Assembly (NCBI RefSeq): GCF_004785685.1
Contig: NZ_SRPF01000007.1
Coordinates: forward strand, 1 to 64,000
DNA from: Marinobacter confluentis
GTDB lineage: Bacteria; Pseudomonadota; Gammaproteobacteria; Pseudomonadales; Oleiphilaceae
Length of the DNA: 64,000 nucleotides
Direction: 5' to 3'
Shown piece after piece: positions 50,899 through 59,526 of this stretch; positions within the stretch are counted from its first letter, which is position 1; each line of letters begins with the position of its first letter. Made by a program: the position numbers and the translations under genes. The notes beneath the pieces were generated by a model. That model had not been told where the DNA came from and made no database searches. It saw only the letters and a list, made by a program, of their open reading frames with translations.

Positions 50899-51687
50899 AT
50901 GACCTTTGATGAACTGTTGGGCGCAAGCGCGACCGAAAGCAGCGTGACGATTCCCGCAAGCTGGAGCCAGGGGCGTGCCACTTTTGGCGGCCTGACCGCA
51001 GCGCTGGTGTTTGATCGAATGGCCCGTGTGGTGGCCGATGGCAGGCCCATGAGATCGATGCAGGTCTCCTTTGTTGGGCCGTTGAAGCCTGACGTGCCCG
51101 CAACCGTCAGCGCTGAAATTCTGAGGGAAGGCAAGGCAGTGAGCCAGGTCGCCGGCAGAATCGAACAGGAAGGTCAGCCCCAGCTGGTGGCCCTGGCCAG
51201 TTTTGGCGGAGGGCGGGATTCGGTGGTATCGGTTGAGCAACTGCCGGCGCCGCAAGCCCCGGCCCCGGACGATTGCCAGCCGCTGCCCTACATTAAAAAC
51301 GTCACCCCGGAGTTCACTCAGCACATTGAGATGCGGTGGGCCTTCGGGCACATGCCGTTCAGTGGTAAGGGTGGACGCGACATGGGTGGCTGGATGCAGT
51401 TCCGGGAACCACCGGAAGCCCTGACAGATGCCCATATCGTTGCGCTGATTGACGCCTGGCCACCGGCGCTGTTACCCCATCTGAAGTCACCGGCGCCCGC
51501 CAGTTCCCTGAGCTGGGCGCTGGATATCATGCACCCACGGCCAGATATCAAACCCGGCGACTGGCTGCTTTACCGTGCCACCATTGATCAGGCAGACGCA
51601 GGCTATGGCCATACCCAGGCCGGAATCTGGACCAGCCGCGGTGAGTTGGTGGCGACCAGTCGCCAGACCGTGACGGTGTTCGGCTGA
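50899..51687 (+). CDS. Acyl-CoA thioesterase, TesB-like double hotdog
   Basis: The 262 residues fit the TesB-like family, two fused hotdog domains. WSQGRATFGGLTAALVFDRM (~24-43) is the N-terminal hotdog signature, and SMQVSFVGPLKPD (~54-66) follows it. The second domain contains SSLSWALDIMHPRPD and WLLYRATIDQADAGYGHTQ. Such enzymes hydrolyse medium- to long-chain acyl-CoA, but the substrate is not determinable. GAGGCGG is the ribosome site. The 196-base gap with the divergent helicase holds both promoters; it is not otherwise notable. Confidence 0.85.
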   Translation: MTFDELLGASATESSVTIPASWSQGRATFGGLTAALVFDRMARVVADGRPMRSMQVSFVGPLKPDVPATVSAEILREGKAVSQVAGRIEQEGQPQLVALASFGGGRDSVVSVEQLPAPQAPAPDDCQPLPYIKNVTPEFTQHIEMRWAFGHMPFSGKGGRDMGGWMQFREPPEALTDAHIVALIDAWPPALLPHLKSPAPASSLSWALDIMHPRPDIKPGDWLLYRATIDQADAGYGHTQAGIWTSRGELVATSRQTVTVFG

Positions 51688-51693
51688 GAGAGT

Positions 51694-51714
51694 GCGGCCT
51701 GTGGTTCAGGCCGC
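51694..51714. terminator. Hairpin between convergent thioesterase and dehalogenase genes
   Basis: GCGGCCTG (51694-51701) pairs with CAGGCCGC (51707-51714) around TGGTT. It overlaps the stop codon of the minus-strand gene. There is no T-run on either strand, so its terminator role is only a possibility. Confidence 0.35.
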
Positions 51715-52605
51715 CAGTTCGGATTTGCAGGCATCGATAATGATGCGTGCAAAAGCTTCGGGAGAGTCTTCCTGCAGAAAATGGCCGCCCTGCAGAGTAA
51801 TATGCGGCTGACCGTGGGCGCCGGGTATGCGCCTTTGCATGTAGCGGTCACCGCCCCGGGTGATGGGGTCGCCGCTGCTGAAACAGGTTATAAAGGGTTT
51901 CTTCCATTTCTCCAGTACCCGCCAGGCGGCCTTGTTGGCAGAGCTGGCCGGGTGATCTTCTGACACCGGCACCAGTTTTGGAAACGCCCGCGCGCCGGCT
52001 TTGAATTCAGACGATGGGAAAGGTGCCTCGTAGGCGGCCAGCTCACATTTGCTAAGCGTTCGCTCGGTGCCCAGCTGAACCAGCCGTCCAATGGGTAACC
52101 ATGGGCTGTGGGTGGCGAAGGCTTTCCAGAGGGTGAATACAGCCGGAACCGACGTTTCGCCAGTTGGCAGCATGCCATTTCCCACAATAATGCGGCGGAA
52201 CAGGTCAGGGTGCTCCGCAGCCAGGCGAAGGCCGAGCAGTGACCCCCAGTTCTGGCAAACCAGGGTGATGTTTTTCAGTTTCAGTGCCCTGAGCCAGTTG
52301 GAAAGCCAGGAAACATGGCGGTCATAGCTGTAATCGCTGATGTGGGCCGGTTTGTCTGATTTGCCGAAACCGATCAGATCCGGCGCAAGTACACGATGAC
52401 CTGCCGCTGCGACCATCGGAATCATGTGCCGATAGAGATAGGACCAGGATGGCTCACCGTGAAGCATGACCACCGGGTCTGCGCTGATAGGCCCTTCATC
52501 CACATAATGCATTCTCAGGCCGGGCTCGGCGTCAAGATAATTGGGTGTGAAGGGGTAATCCGGCAAGCCCGCGAAACGGCTCTCATCGGTTCTCAGGATA
52601 CGCAT
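51706..52605 (-). CDS. Haloalkane dehalogenase-like alpha/beta hydrolase with Asn at the nucleophile
   Basis: The 299-residue protein resembles HLD-I haloalkane dehalogenases along its whole length: RTDESRFAGLPDYPFTPNYL at the start, HGEPSWSYLYRHM (~50-62), PDLIGFGKSDKP, the acid loop SSGDP and the catalytic His in GGHFLQED. The nucleophile elbow reads VCQNWGSLLGL where the family has V-x-Q-D-W-G-G: the codon is AAC (Asn), not Asp. Unless Asn is converted, it should not form the usual alkyl-enzyme ester. I chose the internal ATG at 52605, which starts at the normal family position and is preceded by AGGACAG. Confidence 0.85.
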   Translation of the reverse strand: MRILRTDESRFAGLPDYPFTPNYLDAEPGLRMHYVDEGPISADPVVMLHGEPSWSYLYRHMIPMVAAAGHRVLAPDLIGFGKSDKPAHISDYSYDRHVSWLSNWLRALKLKNITLVCQNWGSLLGLRLAAEHPDLFRRIIVGNGMLPTGETSVPAVFTLWKAFATHSPWLPIGRLVQLGTERTLSKCELAAYEAPFPSSEFKAGARAFPKLVPVSEDHPASSANKAAWRVLEKWKKPFITCFSSGDPITRGGDRYMQRRIPGAHGQPHITLQGGHFLQEDSPEAFARIIIDACKSELAA

Positions 52606-52729
52606 GCCATCGACTGTCCTAACTGATAGGTTTGCGTGATCAACGCCTCCGTTGATCTTCAAATCTCAGCATAAAGCAGTTTGAATTCTGCTGTGTTTGG
52701 TTTCGGTAACAGTCCGTTGACCAATTGAA

Positions 52730-53074
52730 TCAGTGGTCGGTGTCCGGGGTGGGGCGGCGATTAGAGCGCTTGTCTTCCCAGTCCAGGGATTTCGGGTCAT
52801 ACCAGCCGATGGCATCGAGTACCTTGTCCCGAGTCGCGGGCGAAAGGGTAGGCCAGAGCTCGTGAAAATCTTCCAGGCCGCGGTCCCGTTGCCTGGCCTG
52901 TTTGGCCTGAAGACGGCGGATGATCTGCGGTAGATGCAGTGCCTCGCCCAGTTGGCCGGGGACCAGCACGTCCTGTCCCATCACTTTACGTCGGTGGGTG
53001 CGGGCAGCCAGCACTCGGTGCAGGGCGGTTGCAGCCTCAAGGGCGGTATCAACGGTAAACTCTTCGTTAACCAA
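52730..53074 (-). CDS. Hypothetical protein of unknown function
   Basis: The coding potential is clearest from about 53074 downward (up to 114 residues from a TTG start, 34-35 fewer if a later start is used). The sequence is helical and charged, with QLGEALHLPQIIRRLQAKQARQRDRG in the middle and DKVLDAIGWYDPKSLDWEDK near the end, and a basic-acidic tail. The frame extends to 53188 but those extra residues look non-coding. I recognise no family. It is divergent from the AI-2E family permease gene, 140 bases away. Confidence 0.5.
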   Translation of the reverse strand: MVNEEFTVDTALEAATALHRVLAARTHRRKVMGQDVLVPGQLGEALHLPQIIRRLQAKQARQRDRGLEDFHELWPTLSPATRDKVLDAIGWYDPKSLDWEDKRSNRRPTPDTDH

Positions 53075-53214
53075 ACTCTGAACCTGTTTAAGGAATAACC
53101 AACAACCGACAACTATAACCTGAAAGCCGCTACACTGGCCATGAAGGCATGGTAGTCTGGCGCCCAGATATCTAAACATACTGTCCACTGAAATCAGGGC
53201 ACCGGATTCGCTCT

Positions 53215-54330
53215 ATGTACGAAAAACTCGAGACTCGGACTTTCCTCGCCATGCTGGTCGGGGTATCACTTGCTTTTGTTCTATTGATGAAGCCTTTCTT
53301 CGGCCCCATTTTCTGGGCTGTTGCCATTGCACTGATCTTCCACCCGGTTCAACAGAAGCTGCGCGCACGCATGGGCGATCGGCCCAATACCATCGCCCTT
53401 CTGACCCTTATTCTGTGCATGGTAATCGTGATTATTCCGGTGGTAGGGCTGGTGTTCTCCCTGATCGCTGAGGGGGTGAATCTTTATCAGAAAATCCAGA
53501 GTGGTGAGCTCAAGCCCGGTGAGTATATCGATCAGGTGGTCAGTTCGTTCCCGGCTATCGAAGCTTTTTTTGCGCAGTTTGGCGTTGATTTCGGAGACGT
53601 TCGTGATCGTGCGGTCAGCGTATTCGTGGGTGGCAGCCAGTTGTTAGCCAAGCAGGCGATTGGTCTGGGCCAGAATACGTTCCAGTTTTTCCTGGGCCTG
53701 GCACTGATGGTTTACCTGGCGTTTTTCCTGCTGCGGGATGGCAACAAACTGGTCGAGTTGATGATCAGGGCCTTGCCCCTGGGGGATGAACGGGAACGCC
53801 TGCTGTTTGCAAAGTTTGCCGAGGTAACCCGGGCAACGGTGAAGGGCAATCTGTTGATTGCGATTATCCAGGGTGCGCTGGGCGGCATGATTTTCTGGAT
53901 ACTGAGTATTCAGGGCGCTCTGTTGTGGGGCGTGGTCATGGCCATCGTCTCCCTGTTGCCTGCGGTTGGTGCTGCGCTGGTATGGGTGCCCGCAGCCATT
54001 TACCTGGCGGCGACCGGCGATCTGGTGTCGGCAGCCATTCTTACTGCCTTCGGGTCTATCGTTATCGGGCTTTCAGACAACCTTCTGCGCCCCGTTCTGG
54101 TCGGGCGGGATACCAAGCTACCAGATTACATCGTGTTGCTTTCCACGCTGGGCGGGCTGGCGATGTTTGGCATCAACGGTTTTGTTATGGGGCCCCTGGT
54201 GGCCGCATTGTTCATGGCATTCTGGGGCATATTTATCCGCGAGTTCAGCGAAGATGCCCAGTCAACAGAAACGAATCCGCCCGGTTTGGCTACAGAATCA
54301 CAACAATCGGAGCCGGCTGACCAGGGCTGA
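53215..54330 (+). CDS. AI-2E family transporter (PerM-type permease)
   Basis: The 371 residues contain about eight membrane helices in the AI-2E exporter family pattern: two N-terminal helices, a central soluble region (~95-140, LIAEGVNLYQKIQSGELKPG) and a helical cluster ending in DNLLRPVLVGRDTKLPDYIV (~282-301), which carries the family P-D signature. Although named for autoinducer-2 export, most members have unknown substrates, and some act as sodium/proton antiporters. The C-terminal tail is short and polar. It precedes a secreted peptidoglycan-binding protein by 79 bases. Confidence 0.88.
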   Translation: MYEKLETRTFLAMLVGVSLAFVLLMKPFFGPIFWAVAIALIFHPVQQKLRARMGDRPNTIALLTLILCMVIVIIPVVGLVFSLIAEGVNLYQKIQSGELKPGEYIDQVVSSFPAIEAFFAQFGVDFGDVRDRAVSVFVGGSQLLAKQAIGLGQNTFQFFLGLALMVYLAFFLLRDGNKLVELMIRALPLGDERERLLFAKFAEVTRATVKGNLLIAIIQGALGGMIFWILSIQGALLWGVVMAIVSLLPAVGAALVWVPAAIYLAATGDLVSAAILTAFGSIVIGLSDNLLRPVLVGRDTKLPDYIVLLSTLGGLAMFGINGFVMGPLVAALFMAFWGIFIREFSEDAQSTETNPPGLATESQQSEPADQG

Positions 54331-54409
54331 AATATGCTAGGATTCGGCCATCAAGCCCTTACCGGGATTGGATTCACAATAAAAAAATCATTGAATACTG
54401 GAGTGACTC

Positions 54410-54823
54410 ATGAACAGGCTTACACGTTTCCGAAGCCAACTTGCTGCAGCGGTTGTTGCAGGTTCACTTGCACTTGCCGCCGCACCCTCCGCCATGGCCA
54501 ACGACACGATTGCGCTGAAAAACGCCCTCTACGGGGCTGGTTACGACATCACCAATGTCAGCCCGCAGATGGATGACGCCACCCGCAGCGCGCTGGAACA
54601 GTTCCAGCGGGACAACGGGCTGACCGCGTCTGGTACCCTTGACGACGCCACCAAGAAAGCTCTGGGGATGGTGTCTGTGCAGGTTGCCGCAGCACCGCAA
54701 GCCAGTGCTCAGGACAGCCAGACAGCTGCAGCCAGCGCCGAGCCTGAGCCGGAACCCGAGGCCGAAGCGGCATCGGAAGATGATGTGGAAGAAGACGACG
54801 ATGGTGGCTGGTCTTTCTTCTGA
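54410..54823 (+). CDS. Secreted peptidoglycan-binding domain protein with acidic tail
   Basis: The 137 residues have a Sec signal peptide (LAAAVVAGSLALAAAPSAMA, cleavage expected after ~residue 30), one PG_binding_1 repeat (~31-82; ALEQFQRDNGLTASGTLDDATKKAL is the diagnostic half) and a very acidic C-terminal tail rich in Glu/Asp/Ala ending DDGGWSFF. The PG-binding repeat suggests attachment to the wall. No catalytic domain is present. Its terminator follows at 54842. Function unknown. Confidence 0.78.
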   Translation: MNRLTRFRSQLAAAVVAGSLALAAAPSAMANDTIALKNALYGAGYDITNVSPQMDDATRSALEQFQRDNGLTASGTLDDATKKALGMVSVQVAAAPQASAQDSQTAAASAEPEPEPEAEAASEDDVEEDDDGGWSFF

Positions 54824-54841
54824 AGGATTGAATAAATAAAT

Positions 54842-54876
54842 AAAGGCCCGGCCGAATCCTGTTCGCCCGGGCCTTT
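54842..54876 (+). terminator. Terminator hairpin after the PG-binding protein
   Basis: AAAGGCCCGG (54842-54851) pairs with CCGGGCCTTT (54867-54876). The T-run is short (TTTCT), but the A-rich flank and position support a terminator. Confidence 0.65.
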
Positions 54877-55160
54877 CTGTATCAGTCCAGTTTGCTGAGA
54901 TCCCATACTGGCACTTTGCACAGTTGCGGCACCCGGCGCGAACGCTGGCGTCTTCGTCTTCGTAATAGCATCAGGCGCTCTCTATAATCTGGCCTCCTGC
55001 TTTCAGAAACAGCTGTTCCCCGGTCTCCTTGATTGATGTGAGATGCTTTTTTTAAGGCCGAAAAGATTCCCTGATTCAATCAGGTTCGAATGGTTGTTTT
55101 AAGAATCCGCGCTTACAATGTGTTACAGACTTTTTGATTAACAGATCAGGGGAGAAGCCT
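54877..55160. other. Intergenic region before the cNMP/HDOD gene
   Basis: The 284 bases hold a TATAAT hexamer (+, 54983-54988) with no good -35, and a perfect odd palindrome CCTGATT-C-AATCAGG (55070-55084) that could be an operator. I see no supported gene in it; a 65-codon frame on the minus strand has an arginine-run composition typical of chance. Confidence 0.4.
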
Positions 55161-56417
55161 ATGGCCGGCCAGGAAAGCCTGCCCTTGCGTCGTTTGCGAG
55201 AGTTTCAACCGCTTGGCCGGCTGACGGACGACCAGTTAGTGTTGTTGGCGAACAGGGCTGAACGGCGCCGTCATGGCCCCGGTCAGCGCATTATCGAACG
55301 CGGTATCCGTGACGGTATGGACTTTTTTCTGGTCTCTGGCCAGGTCGAACTGGCATCGGCAGATGGGCGCAAGTTCCTGATTGAGGCCGGGTCAGAACAG
55401 GCGGTGAACCCCATTGCCCGGCTGCAACCCAGAATGTACACCGTGACGGCGGTCAAGCCTTCGGAGTTTCTGGTGATCCGGCAGGATATGTTGACCCAGC
55501 TTTTGCGTTCGGCACCGGTTCAGCAGGTTGAAATGCATTCCGGGGAGTCGTCCGGCGAGGCAGAAAGTGAGGAGCATTACCTGCTGATGGAGTTCTATGC
55601 GGAACTGCGGTCCAATCAGCTGACGCTACCCAGCGTACCGGATGTTGCCTGGAAAGTGCGCCGTCTGGTGGATCGCGAGGATACCGCCGCAGAGCAGGTC
55701 GCCAACGCGGTGTCGGCCGATCCGGCGATGGCTGCGAAACTGGTGCGGGCCTGTAACAGCCCCCTTTACCGGGGTTTTACCGATGTCCGGAACGTGCGGG
55801 AGGCCGTGGTGCGTCTTGGCATGCGCACCACCCGGCAACTGGTCACGGTTTTCTCAATGAGAGAGGTATTTCGTTCCAAACGACCATCCCTGCAGAAAGA
55901 GATGGACCGGTTGTGGCGGCATTCCCGGGAGGTAGCCGCACTCTGCTGGGTTCTGGCAGACAGCGCAACGTCCATTGATCCGGAAGAGGCTTTGCTAGCG
56001 GGCCTGCTGCACGACATCGGCGTGGTGCCGATTCTGGTTCAGGCCGAGCATCACGTAAACCTGTTTGCGGATCAGTCTAACCTGGAACATGCGATTGCCG
56101 AGCTGCGTGGCGACGTGGGGACCGCGGTTCTCGAAAACTGGGCCTTCCCGGCCGCTTTTCTGGACGCCGTTCGACAGGCTGAAAACTGGTCCTGGGAAAG
56201 CAGCGAACCTGAACCTCAGCTTGCGGACATCGTGATTGTGGCCCAGCTTCATTCCATGATTGGGGACAGCCAGAATTCAGACCTGCCGCCTTTTGATCAG
56301 GTGCCGGCCTATCGCAGGCTGGGTGAACTAGAGCTCAATGCCTCCCGCAGTCTGCAGCTGCTGACTGAAGCCAGGGCCCGGGTGGACGAAGTGCATCGTT
56401 TACTGTCAATTCACTGA
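55161..56417 (+). CDS. Cyclic nucleotide-binding-like plus HDOD domain signalling protein
   Basis: Residues ~15-120 form a cNMP-binding-like beta roll (LTDDQLVLLANRAERRRHGPGQRII). The phosphate-binding cassette is altered: NPIARLQPRMYTV keeps the Arg but lacks the conserved Gly-Glu, so cAMP binding is doubtful. Residues ~150-360 are an HDOD domain (LPSVPDVAWKVRRLVDREDT; LLAGLLHDIGVVPIL), a non-catalytic relative of HD phosphohydrolases found in signalling proteins. I use the ATG at 55161 with AGGGGAG six bases upstream (418 residues). Its partners are unknown. Confidence 0.82.
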   Translation: MAGQESLPLRRLREFQPLGRLTDDQLVLLANRAERRRHGPGQRIIERGIRDGMDFFLVSGQVELASADGRKFLIEAGSEQAVNPIARLQPRMYTVTAVKPSEFLVIRQDMLTQLLRSAPVQQVEMHSGESSGEAESEEHYLLMEFYAELRSNQLTLPSVPDVAWKVRRLVDREDTAAEQVANAVSADPAMAAKLVRACNSPLYRGFTDVRNVREAVVRLGMRTTRQLVTVFSMREVFRSKRPSLQKEMDRLWRHSREVAALCWVLADSATSIDPEEALLAGLLHDIGVVPILVQAEHHVNLFADQSNLEHAIAELRGDVGTAVLENWAFPAAFLDAVRQAENWSWESSEPEPQLADIVIVAQLHSMIGDSQNSDLPPFDQVPAYRRLGELELNASRSLQLLTEARARVDEVHRLLSIH

Positions 56418-56455
56418 AACTGTGGCAAGGTAGCCGGTCTCTCGGAGTGTAATAC

Positions 56456-57055
56456 TTGGAAACTGTTCCAATCATGAATGTACCGCTATTTCCGCTGAAC
56501 TCTGTGGTGTTGCCCGGCGGCAGGATTCCCCTGCAGCTTTTTGAGCCTCGCTACCTCGACATGTTGACCCGGTGTATGAAGGAAGATCGGGGCTTCGTGG
56601 TTGTGCTGCTGCGTGAAGGCGTGGAAACCGGCAAGGTTGCGGCTTTCTACGATATCGGTACCTACGTTCGCATCATTGATTTCAAACAGCTGGAAAGTGG
56701 CCTGCTGGGGATTACCGTGGAAGGCCAGAGCAAGGTGTCGGTAGTAAGGTCCTGGCAGCAGGAAGACGGCCTCAACGTGGGTGACGTGGAATGTCTGCTG
56801 GCCGAGGATGTGCTGATGATTCCTGAGCGTTACGCCGAATTGCCATCAGTGCTGAAAGCCCTGTTCCGCCATCCGGTCATTCGTGATCTGGGCATGGAAG
56901 TGGACTACGACGACGCCCGGGCCGTGGGCTGGCGCCTGACTGAACTGCTGCCCCTGGATAAACAGGAAAAACAGCGCCTGGTAGAGCTTCAGGACCCGCT
57001 CGAGCGCCTGGATCGCCTGAATGACCTGCTGGAAGCACTTGAGGAAAACGGCTGA
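56456..57055 (+). CDS. LON peptidase N-terminal substrate-binding domain protein
   Basis: The 199 residues consist of a free-standing LON N-domain: VPLFPLNSVVLPGGRIPLQLFEPRYLDML is the signature (residues ~8-36, in two pieces), followed by FDIIDFKQLESGLLGITVEG-type strands and a helical C-terminus. There is no AAA or protease domain. Such proteins are common and uncharacterised. I keep the TTG at 56456 because GGAG lies eight bases before it; an ATG six codons later has no ribosome site. It is 38 bases after the HDOD gene. Confidence 0.85.
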   Translation: METVPIMNVPLFPLNSVVLPGGRIPLQLFEPRYLDMLTRCMKEDRGFVVVLLREGVETGKVAAFYDIGTYVRIIDFKQLESGLLGITVEGQSKVSVVRSWQQEDGLNVGDVECLLAEDVLMIPERYAELPSVLKALFRHPVIRDLGMEVDYDDARAVGWRLTELLPLDKQEKQRLVELQDPLERLDRLNDLLEALEENG

Positions 57056-57067
57056 TTCATTTCACCG

Positions 57068-58516
57068 TCAGCCTGGCGCGTACTGCGCCATAGCCTGTGG
57101 CCACTGTTGAACAACGTAGCCAACACAGAAAACTCCCCAGACTATGGCGGCAGCGATCAACGAAGCGTCCAGAGTGATTGGTCGATTGTCGAAACGGCTG
57201 AAACTGGCTCTGATAAACCCGGTGACGGCCAGCCCCAGTAAAACCCCTGCGATTATATCGGTCATCCAGTGCACACCCAGATAGGCGCGGCTGATAGCAA
57301 TCATCACAATGGGCACGCTGAACAGCAGGTAGTACTGCCAGCGTCTGCCGGGGCGGATTTCCCGGGCGATAAAACTGGCCATCAGGGCGCAAAGAACGGA
57401 GACACCAGTCGCGTGGCCACTGGGGTAGGCTTCTGATGAGGGCGGTTGCAGAACCAGTTCCGGCCTTGCAATGGCGGTTGCGTCCTTGAGCAGCCAGACC
57501 ATCAGTGACGTCAGTAGGGCGGCTGCCGCCAGGTGAATCCCGGCGGCGTAGAAACCCCGGAATACCATCACCATCACCGCCAGAACGGCCGCAGACAACA
57601 GCACGGCAAGGTCGCCCAGGAGGGTGATGCCAACCATCAGGCCATCCGGCAGAGGATGTCGCAGCTGTGCCAGCCAGTCGGCCGCCAGCCGGTCATAGGG
57701 GGTCAGCAGGTCGGTGGCCAGCGTCAGTTGCGACACGATCAGGAACAGCGCCAGGCTGGCGAAGCCCAGCATCAGCGACGGCAAGGGGAATTCCCCGGCG
57801 TGGTCCGGTCGTTGGCTCGAATACAGTTGCCAGAAACGATGGGTCGCCTGGTAGGACGCCATTTTGTCCGACAGCCAGGCATAGAGGCGGCTATTCCGGC
57901 CCAGCCCCAGTTGAAACCGGATAAACAGCAGGTATACCGCGGTCAGGATCAGCAGGCTGACCGCGACCACAGGATAAAAGTGAGGTGGCGGTTTGATCTC
58001 GCTGGCCATGGCGCTTCCCACCAGATAGCCGGGCAGAATATACACCGGCGCCCAGCCCACGGCCGATGACAGATTGAACGCCAGAAAACGGCGCCAGGGC
58101 ATCATTAGCGCCCCCGCAATCAGAGGAATAATGGGTCTGACCGGCCCCACGAAGCGGCCGATGATGACGCTCTTGCCGCCGTGACTTCTGAAAAACTGCT
58201 CACCCTTGCTGATCACCTCCGGGTAGCGGTTCAGTGGCCAGAGTCGGTCGAGCCTGCCCTGAAAAAGCCTACCGAGTGCAAAGCTCAGGCCGTCACCGAG
58301 TACCGCCCCGGCACCGGACCACAACAGGGCCGCCATCAGCGGCATGGCGGTCTGACCGGCCATGGCGGACATTGCGAACAGAATGGCAACACCCGGAATC
58401 ACGATACCGGCCAGTGCCAGGGACTCCAGAAAAGCCGTGAGGAAAAGCGCGAAGGCCAGCCAGTGGGGGTGCAACGCAAGCCAGTCGGTCAGCGCCTGGA
58501 AATCGTCAGCGCTCAT
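57068..58516 (-). CDS. DedA-family membrane protein fused to PAP2-type phosphatase
   Basis: The N-terminal ~200 residues are a DedA (VTT/SNARE-associated) domain, with FVGPVRPIIPLIAGALMM (~123-140) carrying the family F-x-R-x-x-P segment. The C-terminal ~250 residues are a PAP2 acid phosphatase with intact motifs: K-x6-RP in LKDATAIARPEL, PSGH in YPSGHATGVS, and SR-x5-H-x3-D in SRAYLGVHWMTD. DedA proteins flip or support undecaprenyl phosphate, and PAP2 enzymes dephosphorylate undecaprenyl pyrophosphate, so the fusion points to lipid-carrier recycling (inference). It overlaps the GGDEF-like gene by four bases. Confidence 0.88.
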   Translation of the reverse strand: MSADDFQALTDWLALHPHWLAFALFLTAFLESLALAGIVIPGVAILFAMSAMAGQTAMPLMAALLWSGAGAVLGDGLSFALGRLFQGRLDRLWPLNRYPEVISKGEQFFRSHGGKSVIIGRFVGPVRPIIPLIAGALMMPWRRFLAFNLSSAVGWAPVYILPGYLVGSAMASEIKPPPHFYPVVAVSLLILTAVYLLFIRFQLGLGRNSRLYAWLSDKMASYQATHRFWQLYSSQRPDHAGEFPLPSLMLGFASLALFLIVSQLTLATDLLTPYDRLAADWLAQLRHPLPDGLMVGITLLGDLAVLLSAAVLAVMVMVFRGFYAAGIHLAAAALLTSLMVWLLKDATAIARPELVLQPPSSEAYPSGHATGVSVLCALMASFIAREIRPGRRWQYYLLFSVPIVMIAISRAYLGVHWMTDIIAGVLLGLAVTGFIRASFSRFDNRPITLDASLIAAAIVWGVFCVGYVVQQWPQAMAQYAPG

Positions 58517-59526
58517 GACTCGACCGCGTTGGCTCTGCTCTGATCTTCCTTGGAATACCAGGCGGAATCCGCCCCGCGTTTTTGAGCTTCATGGAGTGCA
58601 GCCCTGACTCGTCGGTGCAGGTCAGGCGTTCGTTTGTCTGCACTGGCGCGGGTAGTGCAACCCAGGCTGACGGTAACCTTTCCAACCTCCGGCCATCGCT
58701 CTTCGGCAATGGTGCGCCTGATGCGTTCGGCGATCACCCTTACGCCTTCTTCCGGTGTGAATGGCAGGATCAGATAGAACTGGCCGTTTTCAAGGGTGTA
58801 GAGAGTGTCCCCGGCTCGGATGACGCCAAACAGGTGCTGGGTCAGATGTTTCAGCAATTGCTGCATGCCGTCTTTGCCATGCAGATCTTCCATCTCATCG
58901 GCGTAATCGACTGCCAGCGTAATAACCGACAGGCAGTGGCCCATTGCAATGGCGCGGCTGATTTCCTTCTGCAGGGTTTCGTCCAGAAAGCGCGCGTTGT
59001 GGGCACCGGTCACCGGGTCGGTAATGGCCAGGTCCTCCGCTGACTGGGCCATATGGTCGTAATGCCAGATGTACAGTGCGGATACACTGATTAGGGCAAA
59101 CACACCGGCGGTGATGGTCACCGATTCGATCGCGCCTTCGGCGGCCAGAAGAAACACGCTCAGAGCAACCAGCAGCGACAAGGATAGCGCCAGTCCCTGG
59201 CGCAGAGGCAGAATCAGCAGATTGAACACCACCAGCGGCATGACCCAATGACTGATGCCCGGCGGTGACAGCGCAAACATGGCTGCCACCAGGCTGCTGT
59301 TCAGCGCCGCCAGAATAAAAAGATGCCCCCTGGCCGAGAGTTGATGCCGACGCGATATCAGGGTGTAGCCAGCGCCGCCAAGGGTCAACAGTGTCATTGC
59401 CGCGGCAAGAAAAAACAGATCATAGAATCCGTAACGCAGGTTCTGCATCGCCAGGCTGGCGATGAACAGGGTGGCGAGGGTATAGCCGGCGAGGTGGGTG
59501 TGGGTTCTGAGGCGTGTTTCCGTCAC
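58513..59526 (-). CDS. Membrane GGDEF-like protein with degenerate active site (1)
   Basis: About five or six membrane helices occupy residues 1-165, followed by a GGDEF-family domain. TDPVTGAHNARFLDETL marks its start. The signature position reads YTLENGQFYLILP where active cyclases have R-Y-GGDEF-x-x-x-LP, so GGDEF is replaced by ENGQF and the enzyme is almost certainly inactive. The upstream RAGD at the right distance (five residues) keeps the RxxD c-di-GMP inhibitory site. It overlaps the DedA-PAP2 gene and the next GGDEF-like gene by four bases each. Confidence 0.85.
   Translation of the reverse strand: MTETRLRTHTHLAGYTLATLFIASLAMQNLRYGFYDLFFLAAAMTLLTLGGAGYTLISRRHQLSARGHLFILAALNSSLVAAMFALSPPGISHWVMPLVVFNLLILPLRQGLALSLSLLVALSVFLLAAEGAIESVTITAGVFALISVSALYIWHYDHMAQSAEDLAITDPVTGAHNARFLDETLQKEISRAIAMGHCLSVITLAVDYADEMEDLHGKDGMQQLLKHLTQHLFGVIRAGDTLYTLENGQFYLILPFTPEEGVRVIAERIRRTIAEERWPEVGKVTVSLGCTTRASADKRTPDLHRRVRAALHEAQKRGADSAWYSKEDQSRANAVES

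Noticed and set aside
52606..52662. 19-residue N-terminal extension of the dehalogenase-like protein
   Set aside because: Family members start at the internal Met, which has its own ribosome site; the extension has no match.
54882..55079. 65-codon minus-strand frame rich in arginine before the HDOD gene
   Set aside because: It has a run of Arg codons from a repetitive stretch, no ribosome site and no recognisable domain, and it covers a likely promoter.
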